A stretch of DNA of 64,000 nucleotides from Ditylenchus dipsaci (GCA_004194705.1 SADC01000378.1:33839-97838), one strand, 5' to 3'; shown: positions 45,416 through 57,092, numbered from the stretch's first letter. Notes: generated by a model not told the origin, from the letters alone. Translations and numbers: made by a program.

Positions 45416-45592
45416 TCAGTAAACCAAAAAATAAAAATACTTGTAGTTAAATACAGGAAAGGCTATACGCGTGTACTTCACCTTTTGATCATCAAAAACA
45501 ATAAAAACCGACTTCACTTTTGGGTCGGTCCATGAGTTTTTTATAGACGGTGCATTATACTTCCCTGTGGGTTTCTGAACTTTGCCTCTATT
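45416..45592 (-). CDS. Candidate exon, unrecognised
   Basis: After a TTAGAATAG acceptor the minus strand reads RGKVQKPTGKYNAPSIKNSW, then TDPKVKSVFIVFDDQKVKYT and RIAFP, followed by either a donor (GTATTT) or a stop after about 17 more residues. The amino-acid mix is protein-like. No family recognised and no partner exon fixed. Confidence 0.4.
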   Translation of the reverse strand, partial: NRGKVQKPTGKYNAPSIKNSWTDPKVKSVFIVFDDQKVKYTRIAFPVFNYKYFYFLVY

Positions 45593-45599
45593 CTAAGTT

Positions 45600-46690
45600 A
45601 CCAATTCACTTTCTAACAATTTATTGTTGAATAAATTGAGTGATGGGTCTCGAAATCTGAATTTGTGCAAAAAGGCATATTTGAACATCATCCAACAATT
45701 TTCGTTCCGATTTTCTAATATATTTTCATAATGCGACTACCAAGCTTTAAATTGAAAACACCCGTCAAAATGTGTTAATCTCCGTCTAATTTTGAAAAAC
45801 TTCTTGTTCTCGGTGTTTTACTTTTTAAATTTTTAATTTTTTTGCACCAGCATGTAGCTCTGAATCTCTAGTTTCTAATGAGCTATTGACTGGCTGACTA
45901 TAATAAAAAAAAGTGGGAGAACAGTTATATTTTTTAAAACCATACTATTTTTCAAAATAATCGTTTCCCCACTTTTAAATATGTAAGTCAGCGGAAGCTT
46001 ATTCGATAGCTTATTAGTAACATGAGATCCAGGGCTTCATGCTGGCGCAAAAAATGAAAGAATTCAAAAGTAATAACCGAGAGGAGAAGGAAAGGTGAGG
46101 AAAGGTAAGGAAGCTAAGGAGTGTCAAGTAACAGTAGCAAAAAGAATCGAAAAATCGATCGGAAAACATTTTGACTGAAACTTGAAAATTAAATCTTCTG
46201 AAAGGACAAATCTTTTTCAAAGGACGGATAGCAGCACTGCTCTAAGGGAAATTCCTAAATAAGCAGTGATTTTTTCATGTAAAAAGCAATTCAATAACCA
46301 AGTGTTATGCTGAACTAGAATGAAGTGTCAAGATCAACGGTTATTCGTAGCGAGAAAAAGTTTTCCGTCAAAACTTTTTCAATTAATTTGTCCATTCTTT
46401 TTTTCGTTGAACATTGAAAGCCTCACCAGTGCAGTATTTCACTCTGAGCATGTCTGTGAATCAAGTTTTTCAAAAAAGCCATTTCCTGGTGATATTTCAG
46501 GGCTAGGAAATCAAAAATTTTCAAATAAAAGACATTTTGGTTAAATTAAAGACATTTGGTCAAAAAGTGCCATTTTATCCAGAGCTTATTGATTTGACCT
46601 AAAATCTCAAAAATTATAAAGATTTCGGATCTCAAATAAGGACAAATCTTTAAATAAGGGACGTTTCCGAGCCCTGTGATAATTTCAAAG
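45600..46690. other. No gene called
   Basis: AT-rich. Two frames of 68-74 codons (46014-46220, 46320-46544) lack motif or splice support. Confidence 0.35.
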
Positions 46691-46736
46691 GTTTTAATAT
46701 TTGAAGCGACTCATTTTAGGTTTATTCACTACCTCA

Positions 46737-46823
46737 TCTCTACATAGTAGTCGATTTATAAGATAACCCACCAAATGTTTGGCGAAAGTTATTCCAGGCT
46801 CATCTATTCTGATAGCAGCATAC
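46737..46823 (-). CDS. Weak candidate exon
   Basis: Between a TTTCTCTAG acceptor and a GAG/GTAGTG donor the frame reads YAAIRIDEPGITFAKHLVGY and LINRLLCRDE. It is protein-like but isolated. Confidence 0.25.
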
Positions 46824-47044
46824 CTAGAGAAATGTTTGGAAACTGAGGTAGACGAGGAGACCGGCTAACTCTTTGACCTCGAAGGAGTCAAAGGTCCCGA
46901 AAAAAAGATACTTAGGTTTTACATATAACTGTCGAAAAGCTCGTTGAAAATGTCAAAGCTGACCAATTTTTTGTCACTTGATATTTCGATGCTGAAAATA
47001 GACGTGATTTAAAGCCTAAGAGTCCATGAAATTTTACCAAAAAA

Positions 47045-47290
47045 TAAGGTGTGCCCTAGAGGGATTCGAACCAGGGACATACTTTTTGAGTACAACCAGG
47101 CACTACAACTACACCTCTCCCTTTTTAGGATCGCTTAGAACTCACTTTGGAGTAGAAAAGGACAAAAATAACTAGTTTTTTTGGGATTATTATAAAGGCG
47201 CGTAAATTTTTTGCAAAAAATCGATTGAGCGGATCAGATTTTGGGTCCGAAGGCTTAATCGCTCACAATCGTGTGGTTTTGGTGTGATTT
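47045..47290 (-). ncRNA. tRNA-derived SINE-like unit
   Basis: On the minus strand the unit beginning near 47125 has TAGTTGTAGTG (A box type) and GGTTCGAATCC (a perfect B box, 47057-47067). The stems do not fold into a standard cloverleaf. The downstream body (AAAAATCGATTGAGCGGATC, GGTGTGATTTGAGGTGG) is shared with 59220-59340, so it is a dispersed family. Confidence 0.55.
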
Positions 47291-47411
47291 GAGGTGGCGC
47301 TAAATTTAAAAAATTTCGAAAAGCCTGGCGCCGGCGCATCATTTTCCGAAACGTGCAATTACGTTAAGGAGTAGTTAAGCAGTAGTTAAAGGTTACCTGG
47401 GGGCTGGCGAC

Positions 47412-47522
47412 CAGTGATGGGTAAGCAGGCGATTTTCGCCCGACACCGCCCCACGCCCCAGAGTTTTCCAGACTATCACCCCGGCACCACCCCACGCCCG
47501 GGACGGGGCGGACCCATCACTG
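47412..47522. mobile_element. 111-bp hAT-like MITE, word CGCCC
   Basis: Ends CAGTGATGGGT and ACCCATCACTG. Flanking octamers are CTGGCGAC and TTGGCGAC (7 of 8). The interior is dense in CGCCC, CACCGCCCCACGCCC and its relatives. Confidence 0.85.
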
Positions 47523-47781
47523 TTGGCGACTAGTACTTGATGTATACAAAATGAGTACTTGGATACTCCTAAAACTCTTGAACTCGTACTACAGGGTTGG
47601 ACAATTTTTTTGAACTACTTCTTTTGGTCATAACTTTTTCCATTTGAAGTGTTATGATGAGATCGTTTTTTATTCGAAAGAAGAGAAGATAGGAATTCGT
47701 TTGACACCTCAAACGTCACTTTTTCGTTAAAAATTTCGTTTTCCGCTGGCCGGTTACACATTTGCCTAATTTTTAGGCAAA

Positions 47782-48950
47782 ATGGCTTATACGCTCCAGC
47801 AAAAAGTGTGGACGATCATCTGGTATGCGCGTTTCGGGTCACAAAAGAAAGTTCAAGTTGCTTATCGGGCCAAATTCGGGAGAATGCCAAAGCACCAACA
47901 ACCGGATTATCATCAGTGGTGGGAGAAATTCCATGAAACGAGTAGCGTGAATCGACGGCCGAGACAAGACAAAGTTTGTTTTCTTTTTTGATCTCTTGGT
48001 TGAGTTTTTGTTCCAGGTGGGTTCGGACTGAGCTGACAGAAGCCGCTGTGATCACTAAGTTTTAAGAAGATGTTCATGACAGTCCAGGGAAGGTCGCTAG
48101 GCTCGATGGAATGCCATCGAAAACCACAATTCGCGGGATTTTTAAGGTTGTTTTTCTTTCTTTCATGATTTTGAATGCTTTATTGGTTGATGTTAGGAAA
48201 TGAAATTCCAATCCGTACAAAATGGCTCTCAGACAAGAAATTCGTAGCGTCAATCAAGCTGCGAGGGTGCTGCATGCGCGAAATGAACTCCGACTACTCC
48301 AGCGAGATGAACGACGGATGAACAGGATTTCTTTTCGGATGATTCCCATTTCCACCTCCACGGCGACGTCAATCGTCATAACTTCCGCTATCGGTCTGAT
48401 GTCAAGCCACATAGGTTTCGTGAGATCCCACTGCATTCACCAAGGAGTTAGTGACCTTCAATCTGTTGATAACAACCTGTAAAATACATATTGTCTTTTT
48501 AGTCACTGTCTGAGCGACGATAGAAAGGAGAGGCGTTCTCGGGCCAATATTCGTGGAGGGTAATGTGACAGCACTTCTTATCAAAACCTCCTGCAGCAAC
48601 ATCTTCTTCCATGGCTTCAGATGAATGATGACGCCAATGAGTTCATTTTCCAAGAAGACGGGCGCCGGTCCATGCCTGAATCGTGGTGTGAGGAATTGGT
48701 TGAACCATTACTTGCCAGGTTAATCATTTGAATTGTTTTGTTTCGAATTTTGTGTGATTTTTACAAGGCTGGTCCACCGCAGGTGGGTCCACCGCACGCA
48801 GCCGGTCAATTCGAAAATGCTCAAGCAACGGATACATGGTGCTTTCGACAATTTGCCATGAGAGATGCTGGATCGGGCCCTCAACTCTTACGAAAATCGT
48901 CTCCGCAGATGCATCAAAGTTCAAGGTTGAAGAATGCAAACATCGAGTAA
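47782..48950 (+). pseudogene. Decayed DUF4817/mariner-like transposase
   Basis: Exon 1 (47782-47974) reads MAYTLQQKVWTIIWYARFG and YHQWWEKFHETSSVNRRPRQ, the DUF4817-type helix-turn-helix. After a 44-nt intron come VRTELTEAAVITKF, a stop, then EDVHDSPGKVARLDGMPSKT and TIRGIFK. After a second intron of about 50 nt the catalytic region reads FFSDDSHFHLHGDVNRHNF and RYRSDVKP, with stops upstream. Further shifted pieces give VLGPIFVEGNVTA, EFIFQEDGRRSMPESWCEEL and, at the end, QRIHGAFDNLPREMLDRALN, then YENRLRRCIK. At least four stops or frame breaks make it inactive. Confidence 0.8.
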
Positions 48951-48999
48951 TTTTGTGTTAATGTTGTTGTCCAAAATTTTGTTGTTCAGAAAAAGCCGA

Positions 49000-49478
49000 T
49001 ATTTTTGTATCTTTAAAATAGAATAGGTAATCAAATTTCGACATTTAGGGTCACTGCGTCAAAGAGATCTAAACCCTAGATGACTTAAAAACACTTAGAG
49101 AAAAAACACCTGCTTTTGAATGGAAATACTATTGAGAAAATCATGGATGATGCTTCTTTTTTAGTCAGTTCATCTTAGATATCTGATTCCGTAATAAAAC
49201 TTTTTCAATACTGAACAATAGCTAATTTTTCTTCAAAACCATACTTTTTGATGACATGGGAATTTGGCAAACTCAAATGCTCGCGGGACACCCTTTGGGA
49301 GGGTCATTCTTTAACATATTTTTATTGTTTTTTATGTTATTGTCTTTAAGGAAAAGTCATTATTTTCAACTTCCTTTACCAAAATTTGAATTTTCGCCTT
49401 GTGATATCAAGGTAAATGACTGTTTAATGGTATTTTCCACTTCATCTGAATTGTACCTAAATCACCTGAAGGGCACTC
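49000..49478. other. No gene seen
   Basis: AT-rich spacer between the transposase relic and the minisatellite. The 77-codon frame at 49256 has no support. Confidence 0.4.
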
Positions 49479-49665
49479 AAACCAATTAGATGGTACCCAA
49501 ACCTCCTGAGCAGTACTCAAACTACCTGGATGGTACTCGAACCGCCAGGACGATACCCAAAAAACCTTAATGGTACCCAAACTACCTGGATGGTACTCGA
49601 ACTACCGGGACGATACCCAAATTACCTGAATGGCACCCAAACCTCATGAATGGCACCCAAACCCA
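49478..49665. repeat. Minisatellite, unit about 25 bp
   Basis: Seven to eight units of the type ACTACCTGGATGGTACTCGA / ACCCAAAC run in tandem. The unit resembles those at 17220-17560. Confidence 0.75.
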
Positions 49666-50000
49666 TGGCTGAGCGCGGGCCAGCTGTGCACGGGTCCGCT
49701 GCTTAACGATAAAAGCCCGGCCCGGAAGGGTGTCGGCCCGGCCCGAGCCCGGCCCGAAAAGCCCGGAAATTTTTCAAGTGTTGGTTCACAAGTTTTTCTA
49801 AATATTTTTTTAAATTTTTGTGTAACTTTCGATATCACTCAACGTTGTTTGCTTCAAAAAAATTATTGGTCAAGTCGGTATTCTTGCTATATTTCGGCCT
49901 AGACTGACGAATCACAACTGGTCAAAAACTTCGAAAATTGAAGTAGAAAGAGTGTCGGACCTGGGATGAGACAGAGCGAGGCTTGACTGTATGTATGATT
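49665..50000. repeat. GCCCGGCCCG-word block and a pogo-like end
   Basis: GGCCCGGCCCGAGCCCGG and relatives cluster at 49670-49770. Downstream, ACTGACGAATCACAACTGG and TTGACTGTA (49985) match a stretch at 55350-55460 that ends GAGAGTCGACTGTA. Both are pogo-like right ends. Confidence 0.5.
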
Positions 50001-50051
50001 TTGTACGTCATCACAACAACGAATTGCACATGAGCCTTAAATATTTTTATA

Positions 50052-53000
50052 TTAGCAATAACGGACAGTTTTAACCAAATTCATTGATTTGCCACAATAG
50101 ATTCGAATGAATGAACACATTTGTTTTTCTGCATGGTCAGTCCACCAAGATACAGTTTTATTATCCTGTCTGCGCCTTCTCAACACCCAAACAGCTCCTT
50201 CATAATCAGGATTTCCACTCAAAGCGTCCTTGTCTACAATAGTCTCCAATATTTCGTCAGTCTTGAAGTTCTTTGCAAATCTGTTTTGGGTTGGTATCAA
50301 AGACGTATCTTTCTTCTCATTCCAACTTGAAATAATTACTTCAAACTGGAGTTGTATCTTCTCTTTGTTAAACCACTAAATTTAGAATTAAATTCCCTCT
50401 TTACGATTTATCAATACAAGTTTAAAAACTGACGTGACATTTCTTTTTTTTCTACTATTACCAAACAAATAATTCATAAATTTTTTTCTGTGAAGCGGGT
50501 ACACAACTACAGAATCTCTTTTTTTCAATAAATATAGAAAAAAAATTAACCACCAGGATATTGACCAAGCTACCTGCACCCCTCCCCTTCCCTTAAAGCT
50601 ACAGGAAAGTACCCGAGGAAGAGGGTGGGAGGAAAGTTTGTAGGGAGGAAGGGTTGCCAAGTCAGTATTTTAGGTTACTGGAAAAAACGCGCGCCGAAGC
50701 ATCCAGGCAGAGCTCGCAGCTCGACATGGAAGTCAGTAAATCCCAAGGTGAATGCCCGAGGAGTGCAGGAACGCCCTCCGAATATTGTCTTAGATGAGGA
50801 AAGCAATGTATTTCGTCGCGCTTAGTTAACCGTCTCTTTTGTTTGAATGTCGTGTTTGTTATCTGCTTGAAATAAAACAGAATGCTTACGTGTATTTCCG
50901 GCTGCATTGTCTGTACGAGCCTGAGTCCAATGGGGATGACGATGTCGAAGTGAAGCATTTTTTATCAGCGTTCTAGTTTCGCGTTTTCTTTGAAAAATTT
51001 GAGAGGTGGTGATGACCTATACTCAAATGTAAAAAAAGATTTAGTCATCTTTATTAGATTTGGTATTTTCCGAAAAGATAAAAAAAGCAAGATCTAGACA
51101 TTGATTCACTTCGACATCAACATCGTTATTCTTATTGTGTCCAGGCTTTTTAAGAATCAATACTTTCAGTGTATCGAATCGGTGTATCGAATCAGTTTTT
51201 GTATCGAATCGTCAGGCGTTCAATAGAGCCGCCAGGGTAAGAGGGTTAGAGATGGTTAGAGATAGATAAAAAGAGCGGCATGCTGATCGAATGGAAGCAA
51301 TATGGTATTTAATTTAAAATTCTGGGGCGTAGTAACAATACTTCCGTGCTGAAAGTGGAATATCTCGAAGCCTTGTCCACTTTTTAAAAACCCGTTTTTT
51401 ACAATCGGAAAAAAGATTTTTCATCTTCAGATTTTGCTTAAGTCGTCTATATTTCCTGATTGAGAATCAGAGCTATTGCCGAAAAAATATATCCGCTGCT
51501 GCGGATAATTTTCGAACCTGTGCGGCGAAAAATGAAATTTATTGAACAGGCCTCAACCGATTACAATTTTGTAGCCTAGATTATAAGAAACAATTTGGTA
51601 ATTCGAAAAACATATTTTTGCTTCACCAAACTGCAAAAACGACCTCAATTGTTTCAAAATATTATCTCTATATTGTCGTCTCATATTGTCTCAAAACATC
51701 AAAATATATTATTGTCTCAAAATATTTGAAAAATTATCCTTGTATATTCTCGGCTAAGTTTCAAGTTTCAAAATTTTGAGATAATTCAGGTCTCTTGGTT
51801 TGTTAGGTTAGTGGCGAAGTGAAAATATTTTTTAAACTTCCAAAATGTTTCTTATAATCTAGGCTACAAACCTAATCAAACATTTTTGTAATCGGTTGAA
51901 ACCTTTACGATAAATTTCATTGTTAGCCACACAGGTTGAAAAATATCCGCAGCTGCGGATATTTTTTGCATCTTGTAGTAGCGCTGAAGTTCAATCAGGC
52001 AATACAAACGACCATAGAGAAATATGGAGACAGAACATCTTTATTTTCGATTGTGAAAAACCGCGTTTCAAAAAGTGGTCTGAGCTCTGAGATATCCACA
52101 CTTTTAGCCACGGAAGTATTGTTACTACGGCCCCTTTTTAGAAATCTTTTGCTTATCCACCAGTCGCCTTCTATCATCTTCAACGTTTCAACATTTTTGA
52201 AAATATAATTTTTGAAGAGATACCTGAAAGAGTTTGTCTATTAGCTCTACTGGATTTTCGTTGAATCCGTATTTATTAATTTTCAGTCTTTTGTTAGTAC
52301 GAGCCTCTAGTTTTGAAAATTTAAGCCAGGCAATTAAATCATTCAACTTTAGCACTTCAAATTGATCATCAGGCAGTTTATTTCAAGTGCTTGAGACTCT
52401 AACATGCTAAAATCATACTCTTTACAATAAAAGTCTTCAATTTTCAGATGCTCTGTAATAAACAAATCAGGTAGAGCAATGTGGCTGATAGATAAAAAGC
52501 TCGCCGGCAATAAAGAAGCATCGTGTGTGAAGTGTAAAATTTGCTTTTCCTAAATTTTCAGTATACAATTGAATGAGAATATATTAAATTCTTTATGAAG
52601 AGTCTTAAAGCTGGTCTTTCAAGGTGTTTTTCCAAAACACATAGTAACATACGCAGGAATTTCTGACGGAGGGGCCACCAGGCTATTTTAGGTCATTTTA
52701 ACTGCACCATTTTTCAAATTACCTATACCGTTTTCAAAGAATCTGACGGTAAGGGGGGGGGGCGATAAGGAAAAAATCTGATGGGAGAAGCGCACTTGAC
52801 CCCTGTCCCCCCCCCTCCCACCTCTCTCCTGGGTACGCCACTGGAAACTCACCTGAAGCTTCTTTTGAAGAGAATCAGTATATCTAATGCAGAGCCAATT
52901 TTCAACTTACAGTCAACCCTCGATCAAACGGCAGCGCTGTCAACCGGGCCTGGCGTGCCGTTAAATCGAGGGTGCGGTTAAATCAGGGGTTAACTTTGAC

Positions 53001-53416
53001 TAAATTTTAGTCAAAGCCAACCAAATTGGCTCATCTTTGAGTGCCGTTAAATCTAGGTTGACTGTAATTTCAAAGTGGCAAAATAGTTACCCGAAATTGT
53101 GGCGTAGTTAATCCTTCCCTACAGATGCAAATTCTTTCAAAGAGGACATCTTGTTTGTTTTTCACGGCAAGCAGCTCATCTAGACTAACAAAGACTTTGT
53201 GTCGTTTACCTCCAGTGTAATTTACGACTACTCCACCAGTGCCGAGCACCAACACTCCATACATTTTTTTCACTCGTTTCTCAATGAAATGCTTTTTTAT
53301 AACTGCATTGAATGAGTAATTGACTAATTGAAGCGCATCTAATTGATTGGACAGAAATCGAAATATTTCTAGAATTGTTTCAGTTGCAGCAGTGAAACGT
53401 CCACTTTGTTGGATAT
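50052..53416 (-). CDS. F-box protein gene, three exons seen, one frameshift
   Basis: Likely substrate adaptor of an SCF ubiquitin ligase. Exon 53416-53091 holds the F-box (ATETILEIFRFLSNQ, then LDALQLVNYSFNAVIKKHF) and continues MYGVLVLGTGGVVVNYTGG. Its phase-0 donor joins exon 52549-52224 (EKQILHFTHDASLLPASF; EHLKIEDFYCKEYDFSMLES; LNDLIAWLKFSKLEARTNK), which resembles the substrate-binding half of nematode F-box proteins. A single missing base near 52393 shifts the frame between LESQALE and NKLPDDQFEV. The phase-0 exon 50375-50052 ends the protein (GNPDYEGAVWVLRRRRQDNK; SWWTDHAEKQMCSF). An extra exon may lie at about 50530-50420 (FMNYLFGNSRKKRNV). The start codon is not found. Introns hold MITEs and an 800-bp foldback. 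Confidence 0.65.
51329..52128. repeat. 800-bp foldback in the F-box gene intron
   Basis: GTAGTAACAATACTTCCG at the left mirrors CGGAAGTATTGTTACTAC at the right. Further matched blocks include ATCCGCTGCTGCGGATA against TATCCGCAGCTGCGGATA and AGCCTAGATTATAAGAAAC against its complement. The match is imperfect in places, so this is an old element. Confidence 0.8.
52660..52848. mobile_element. MITE with GGCGTACCCAGG-type end
   Basis: The right end reads CTCCTGGGTACGCCACTGG. The left end ACATACGCAGGAATTTCTG is a diverged complement, followed by GACGGAGGGGCC. CCCCCCCC and GGGGGGGG runs lie inside. It lies in an F-box gene intron. Confidence 0.55.
52910..53064. mobile_element. 155-bp pogo-like MITE with TA duplication
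   Basis: CAGTCAACCCTCGATCAAAC and GTTAAATCTAGGTTGACTG with TA outside both. The word GTGCCGTTAAATCGAGG repeats. It lies in the intron right after the F-box exon. Confidence 0.85.
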
Positions 53417-53635
53417 CTAAATTTGTTGTTTCAGATTGCCAGGGGTAACTTTCGAGCGGTTTTTTCGGACATAGAAGCGGTTTTTAGAATTTATAAAATA
53501 GCTTGAGACAAGTGCGATTGGGCTAAGAAAATCCTTCATTTGGGAGGACATTGTCGGACATTATATTGAACATTATCGGACTCTAAGTCAACTGCCGCAG
53601 CTTCGGTTATGATAGGTTTAAAGGGAATGGGAACT

Positions 53636-54180
53636 TCCTATACGCATCGTCTTCAAACACTCAATTCAAATTAATTTGCCCGCCTTATTTTTTTTAGGTT
53701 GTTACACTTTTCGACCCTGAAATGGTGCTTTTCCTGCCGGAAATTTTAAAAAGTTTTTGTTTTTTGGAGATTTTCTTATTACTTTTCCATTTTTTTGACC
53801 AGCGTGTAGCCCAGGATCTCAGCTTTCTTACAAGCTATCAACTGACCAAAGCGGGTTCCAAAAAGTTGGAAGAAAAAGTCTTTACAGGGACCAAATTTTA
53901 TGAAAAATTTGTTCTGTTCAAAAACCTCTTCCTGCAACTTTTGAAAATCTCATTCACTCAGTTGATAGCTTGTAAGAAAGCTGAGATCTTGAGCTACACG
54001 CTGGTCGGAAAAAATTGGAAAGTGATAAAAAAAACCCAAAACAAAAGTTTTTTTCAAATTTCCGGCAGGAAAAGTGCCATTTCCAGCAGAAAAGGCGCCA
54101 TTTCAGGTTCGAAAAGTGTAACAACTTAAAAAAATAAGGCGGGAAAATTAATTTGAATTGAGTGATGAGCGATGCGTATA
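53636..54180. repeat. Foldback with arms of about 220 bp
   Basis: CCTATACGCATCG at the left mirrors CGATGCGTATAGG at the right; TTACAAGCTATCAACTGA mirrors TCAGTTGATAGCTTGTAA. The 135-codon frame across it is a by-product of the repeat, with a transposon-like amino-acid mix but no motif. Confidence 0.75.
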
Positions 54181-54651
54181 GGAAGAACCGTCCACCCTCC
54201 CCCTTCAAATACAAATAAAATCTAAAATAGTGGCGAATGGCAAAAAAACCCACTCGCTTAGTTGTTTGGTCCTTTAATCATTAGTTGTTTGGTGGTTTTT
54301 GTCACTTCAGACACTATTTTGGATCTAATCCGTGTATTACTTATTTTGTGGAGAGGAGGGTTTTCTCCGGAATGTGGTTTTCAATAAGTTTTACTAACAA
54401 GTTTTTGAAATATACAGCCTTGAATCTGTTTGAAATTGGCCGGAGGTGAGCCAGTTGACTTGAAAACTTTAGATACCGTGTATCAAAAATTTTCGTCACA
54501 TCCAGCCAGTTTTGTGTTCATTTACACTAGTCTCAAAGTCTCCAACGACATGTCGGAAACTGGTTCTCGTTCATTAATCAAAATAATGCTAGTCTGAAAA
54601 AACAGCTCGAGAATGTCCCTTGTGACTTAATATTTAGAAAATAGAGCTTAC

Positions 54652-54775
54652 TTGGCTTTGGTTCAGCAAAGGATGAAAAATTTTCCAACAATTGTTTCAT
54701 TTCCTTCCTTATTTTTTCGCTGCTGAAGTAATAGTTTGTGCTTGCGCTGAGCAGAACGATGTCCCATTTTAAGAG
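54652..54775 (-). CDS. Candidate exon, unrecognised host gene
   Basis: Between a TTTTAG acceptor and a GTAAGC donor the frame reads LLKWDIVLLSASTNYYFSSE, then KIRKEMKQLLENFSSFAEPK. A downstream piece at 54593-54520 reads SIILINEREPVSDMSLETLR but is out of phase by one base. The pattern hints at an SGNH/PC-esterase-like fold, which I cannot confirm. Confidence 0.45.
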
Positions 54776-54799
54776 CTAAAATACAAGAACAATGCGAAT

Positions 54800-55040
54800 A
54801 ATTTCATGAATATTTTCATAAGTTTTTGTTTGCTGCGACGCTTGTATCAAATAAGATAAGATTTGACAATTAAGAAATTTGCCTTTTTTAAAAGACGAAT
54901 AATGACTAGTGGCTGGAATACTTTTCTATAACAAAATACCTTTGCCTTATTCTTTTCTGTCAACGTTTCTTTTTTATTGTTCCAAGAGAATGGCCAAGAG
55001 AATTACGACAATCTACCGGCATGATAAACAATGAGTGAAA
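54800..55040. other. Nothing recognised
   Basis: AT-rich DNA upstream of an R1 piece; no exon seen. Confidence 0.35.
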
Positions 55041-55465
55041 AAAGTTGCAGTTCAGAATCCCATCCCCACGCGGAGTGCTCGGACGAAAAAGGATAACTCA
55101 TATTCGTGTCTCGAACCCCGATTTTATGATAAATCCGACTGTTTTTTTATTGATTCTGAGTAAAAAAAATTCGAGCTACAGTGGTGGATCATGGTTTTTT
55201 AATGGTTTTAATTTAAACTGGCGCCTTTTGAATTTTTAAAAGAATAAAGACTGCATTTGGAGGCGAAGGAAATCAAAAAAGGGCACTTTTAGAGGACAAC
55301 TTTATTTTATAAAACGACCGGCAAAGTCAAAATCGATACGTTTTTCCTGACTGGACTGACGAATCAGATTCGGCAAAAGACTCAAAAATTTGAGTTAAAA
55401 AGTGTCGGACCCTAGGCGCGAAACAAACTGTTTGGGTGATCGTTGAATCGAGAGTCGACTGTAAG
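55040..55465. repeat. R1 end fragment joined to a pogo-like right end
   Basis: TTGCAGTTCAGAATCCC, ACTCATATTCGTGTCTCGA and CCCCGATTTTATGATAAATC are the R1 outer arm seen at 7136-7230. From 55340 on, GACTGACGAATCAGATTCG to GAGAGTCGACTGTAA is a pogo-like end. Confidence 0.6.
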
Positions 55466-55854
55466 TAAGCATAGCAATTTCAAGCATGTGAAACGTTGTG
55501 TCGTGTTTGGTTTAGAGTCAAAGCTATGAAAGCTAGAATGCCGTCCTTGATATCCGTGAATAAAGAAGGTCGTTTAAATAAAGTTGTCGACGTTAGGATC
55601 AATATAAGAAAGCGATTTAAGTTCTCGGCCTCTCTGATGTACAACATTGCATCACACAGGAGGGTTGCCTTCACTGTCAGGTACGTGAATAGCCGTGACT
55701 TTGTTTCAGCAGGCGGAGTTATAGCGGATCAAGAGGATAGGTGGTTTTGAAAAGTAATTTGATTTCCGTAGTTGCTTTGTTTCGTTGAGCGCATTCGTGT
55801 TCCATACAGAGTTCTTCGTCACGCATCATCGGCTAACACTAAGTGTCCAATGAC

Positions 55855-55945
55855 GCGTCAAAAGTCGCAGTCACAGTCACAGTCACAGTGTGTGTCCAAT
55901 GACGCAGAAAAAAAGTCGCAGTCACAGTATGTGTCCAGTGATACT
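55855..55945. repeat. AGTCACAGTC array
   Basis: AGTCGCAGTCACAGTCACAG and GTGTCCA(A/G)TGA(C/T) repeat with a period of about 45. It resembles the subterminal arrays of CAGTGT-ended elements (compare 58200-58260). Confidence 0.6.
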
Positions 55946-56078
55946 ACGAAATTGTTGGGCACATAAAAATTGATCAACGTATCTCCTACTGTGATATTCT
56001 CCTGTAATCCTGTAACAAACTCAGATCCAAATAAAACCAAGACTATCTTTATTTTTCGACGAACAAATAACAACAAAG

Positions 56079-56429
56079 CTAAATACCATCCCCGAACTCA
56101 AACTCATACAACAGCTGCTCTATTTGAATTGAGGTCTGCCTTCTTTTTCTCAGATGCATGCGTTCCAGTGCTTTGCCAACGCGCTTTCCAAACAGTTCCT
56201 CCTCAGTGTCTTCTTTGGTCGGCTTGTCGAGAACTGCAAGCAGCTTCGAATCAAAATCATCATTGTCAGTTTCTTTCTCTTTTTTTTCGGAGCAGTGCTT
56301 GGAATTGCAGAAGTGAAGTCGGCTTGGCCCTGCAACTGCTCTTCGACGCCCTTTTTCAGCAACAGGTGTATCTAAAATAAAAGTCTGTAATTTGAGAGAG
56401 CTGCAATAAAAAAGTTTAAGACCTCTCAC
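56079..56429 (-). pseudogene. Harbinger second protein, C-terminal BESS-like part
   Basis: The last about 60 residues (DSKLLAVLDKPTKEDTEEEL, FGKRVGKALERMHLRKRRQ, TSIQIEQLLYEFEFGDGI) have the acidic stretch followed by a basic amphipathic helix typical of the Myb/MADF-BESS protein encoded next to PIF/Harbinger transposases. It lies directly downstream of the transposase relic, as expected in these elements. The DNA-binding N-terminus was not found. Confidence 0.6.
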
Positions 56430-56649
56430 CGAAATCTTTTGAGGAATGGTGTGCTGATAGGCTCGTCCGTAATATTAATGAATTTCTCCGCCTCTTCAAA
56501 GACGATGTGTGACTGAAAAAAAGATAAAGTAAGATCATGTAAATTAAGAGCATATATATTTGGTCTGTCTTTAAATACTTGCCTGGGTCTCTCCTCAAGA
56601 TGCACGTCCAAGAAACTCATGCCGGCAAAGAAAATCCACTTGTTCATAT

Positions 56650-57092
56650 AAGCTGCATTCATACTCCCGCGCAACAAGAAACACCAAAATTTAGACCCGG
56701 CCATATTTTTTTAATTTTATTTATCACAGTTGTATTCTAATATCACACTTCTAGGGCAACTTTCTGCGGCGAACCCGAAAAAAGCAATTGCAAGTGCTTC
56801 AGGTACTGAAAATGTGAACATTCAGACCCACGATTTCATATGTTGCGCAACTCGATGATGCGCAGGTCATGACTCGCGCAACATCGAGTCGCGCAACATA
56901 TGAAATCGTGGGGTCTGAATGTTCACATTTTCAGTACCTGAAGCACTTGCAATTGCTTTTTTCGGGTTCGCCGCAGAAAGTTGCCCTAGAAGTGTGATAT
57001 TAGAATACAACTGTGACAAATAAAATAAAAAAATATGGCGGGGTCTAAATTTTGGTGTTGCTTGTTGCGCGGGAGTATGAATGCAGCTATAA
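56650..57092. mobile_element. 443-bp foldback inserted in the Harbinger transposase
   Basis: AGCTGCATTCATACTCCCGC at 56650 and GCGGGAGTATGAATGCAGCT at 57073 start a nearly perfect palindrome centred near 56868 (TGCGCAACTCGATGATGCGC and its partner). It interrupts the transposase frame right after the motif DYNYKI. Confidence 0.8.

Noticed and set aside
47045..47130. A functional tRNA gene on the minus strand
   Set aside because: The A and B boxes are good but acceptor, T and anticodon stems do not pair; better described as SINE-like.
50662..50958. 98-codon minus-strand ORF starting MLHFDIVIPIGLRL
   Set aside because: The first 23 codons before a GTAAGC donor could be a first exon, but no partner in phase was found and the rest looks non-coding.
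53722..54253. 135- and 99-codon frames
   Set aside because: They lie on the two arms of a foldback; composition is low-complexity and no domain is visible.
55480..55750. Overlapping 64- and 84-codon frames next to the Harbinger relic
   Set aside because: I checked for the rest of the Harbinger DDE domain here and could not recognise any block.
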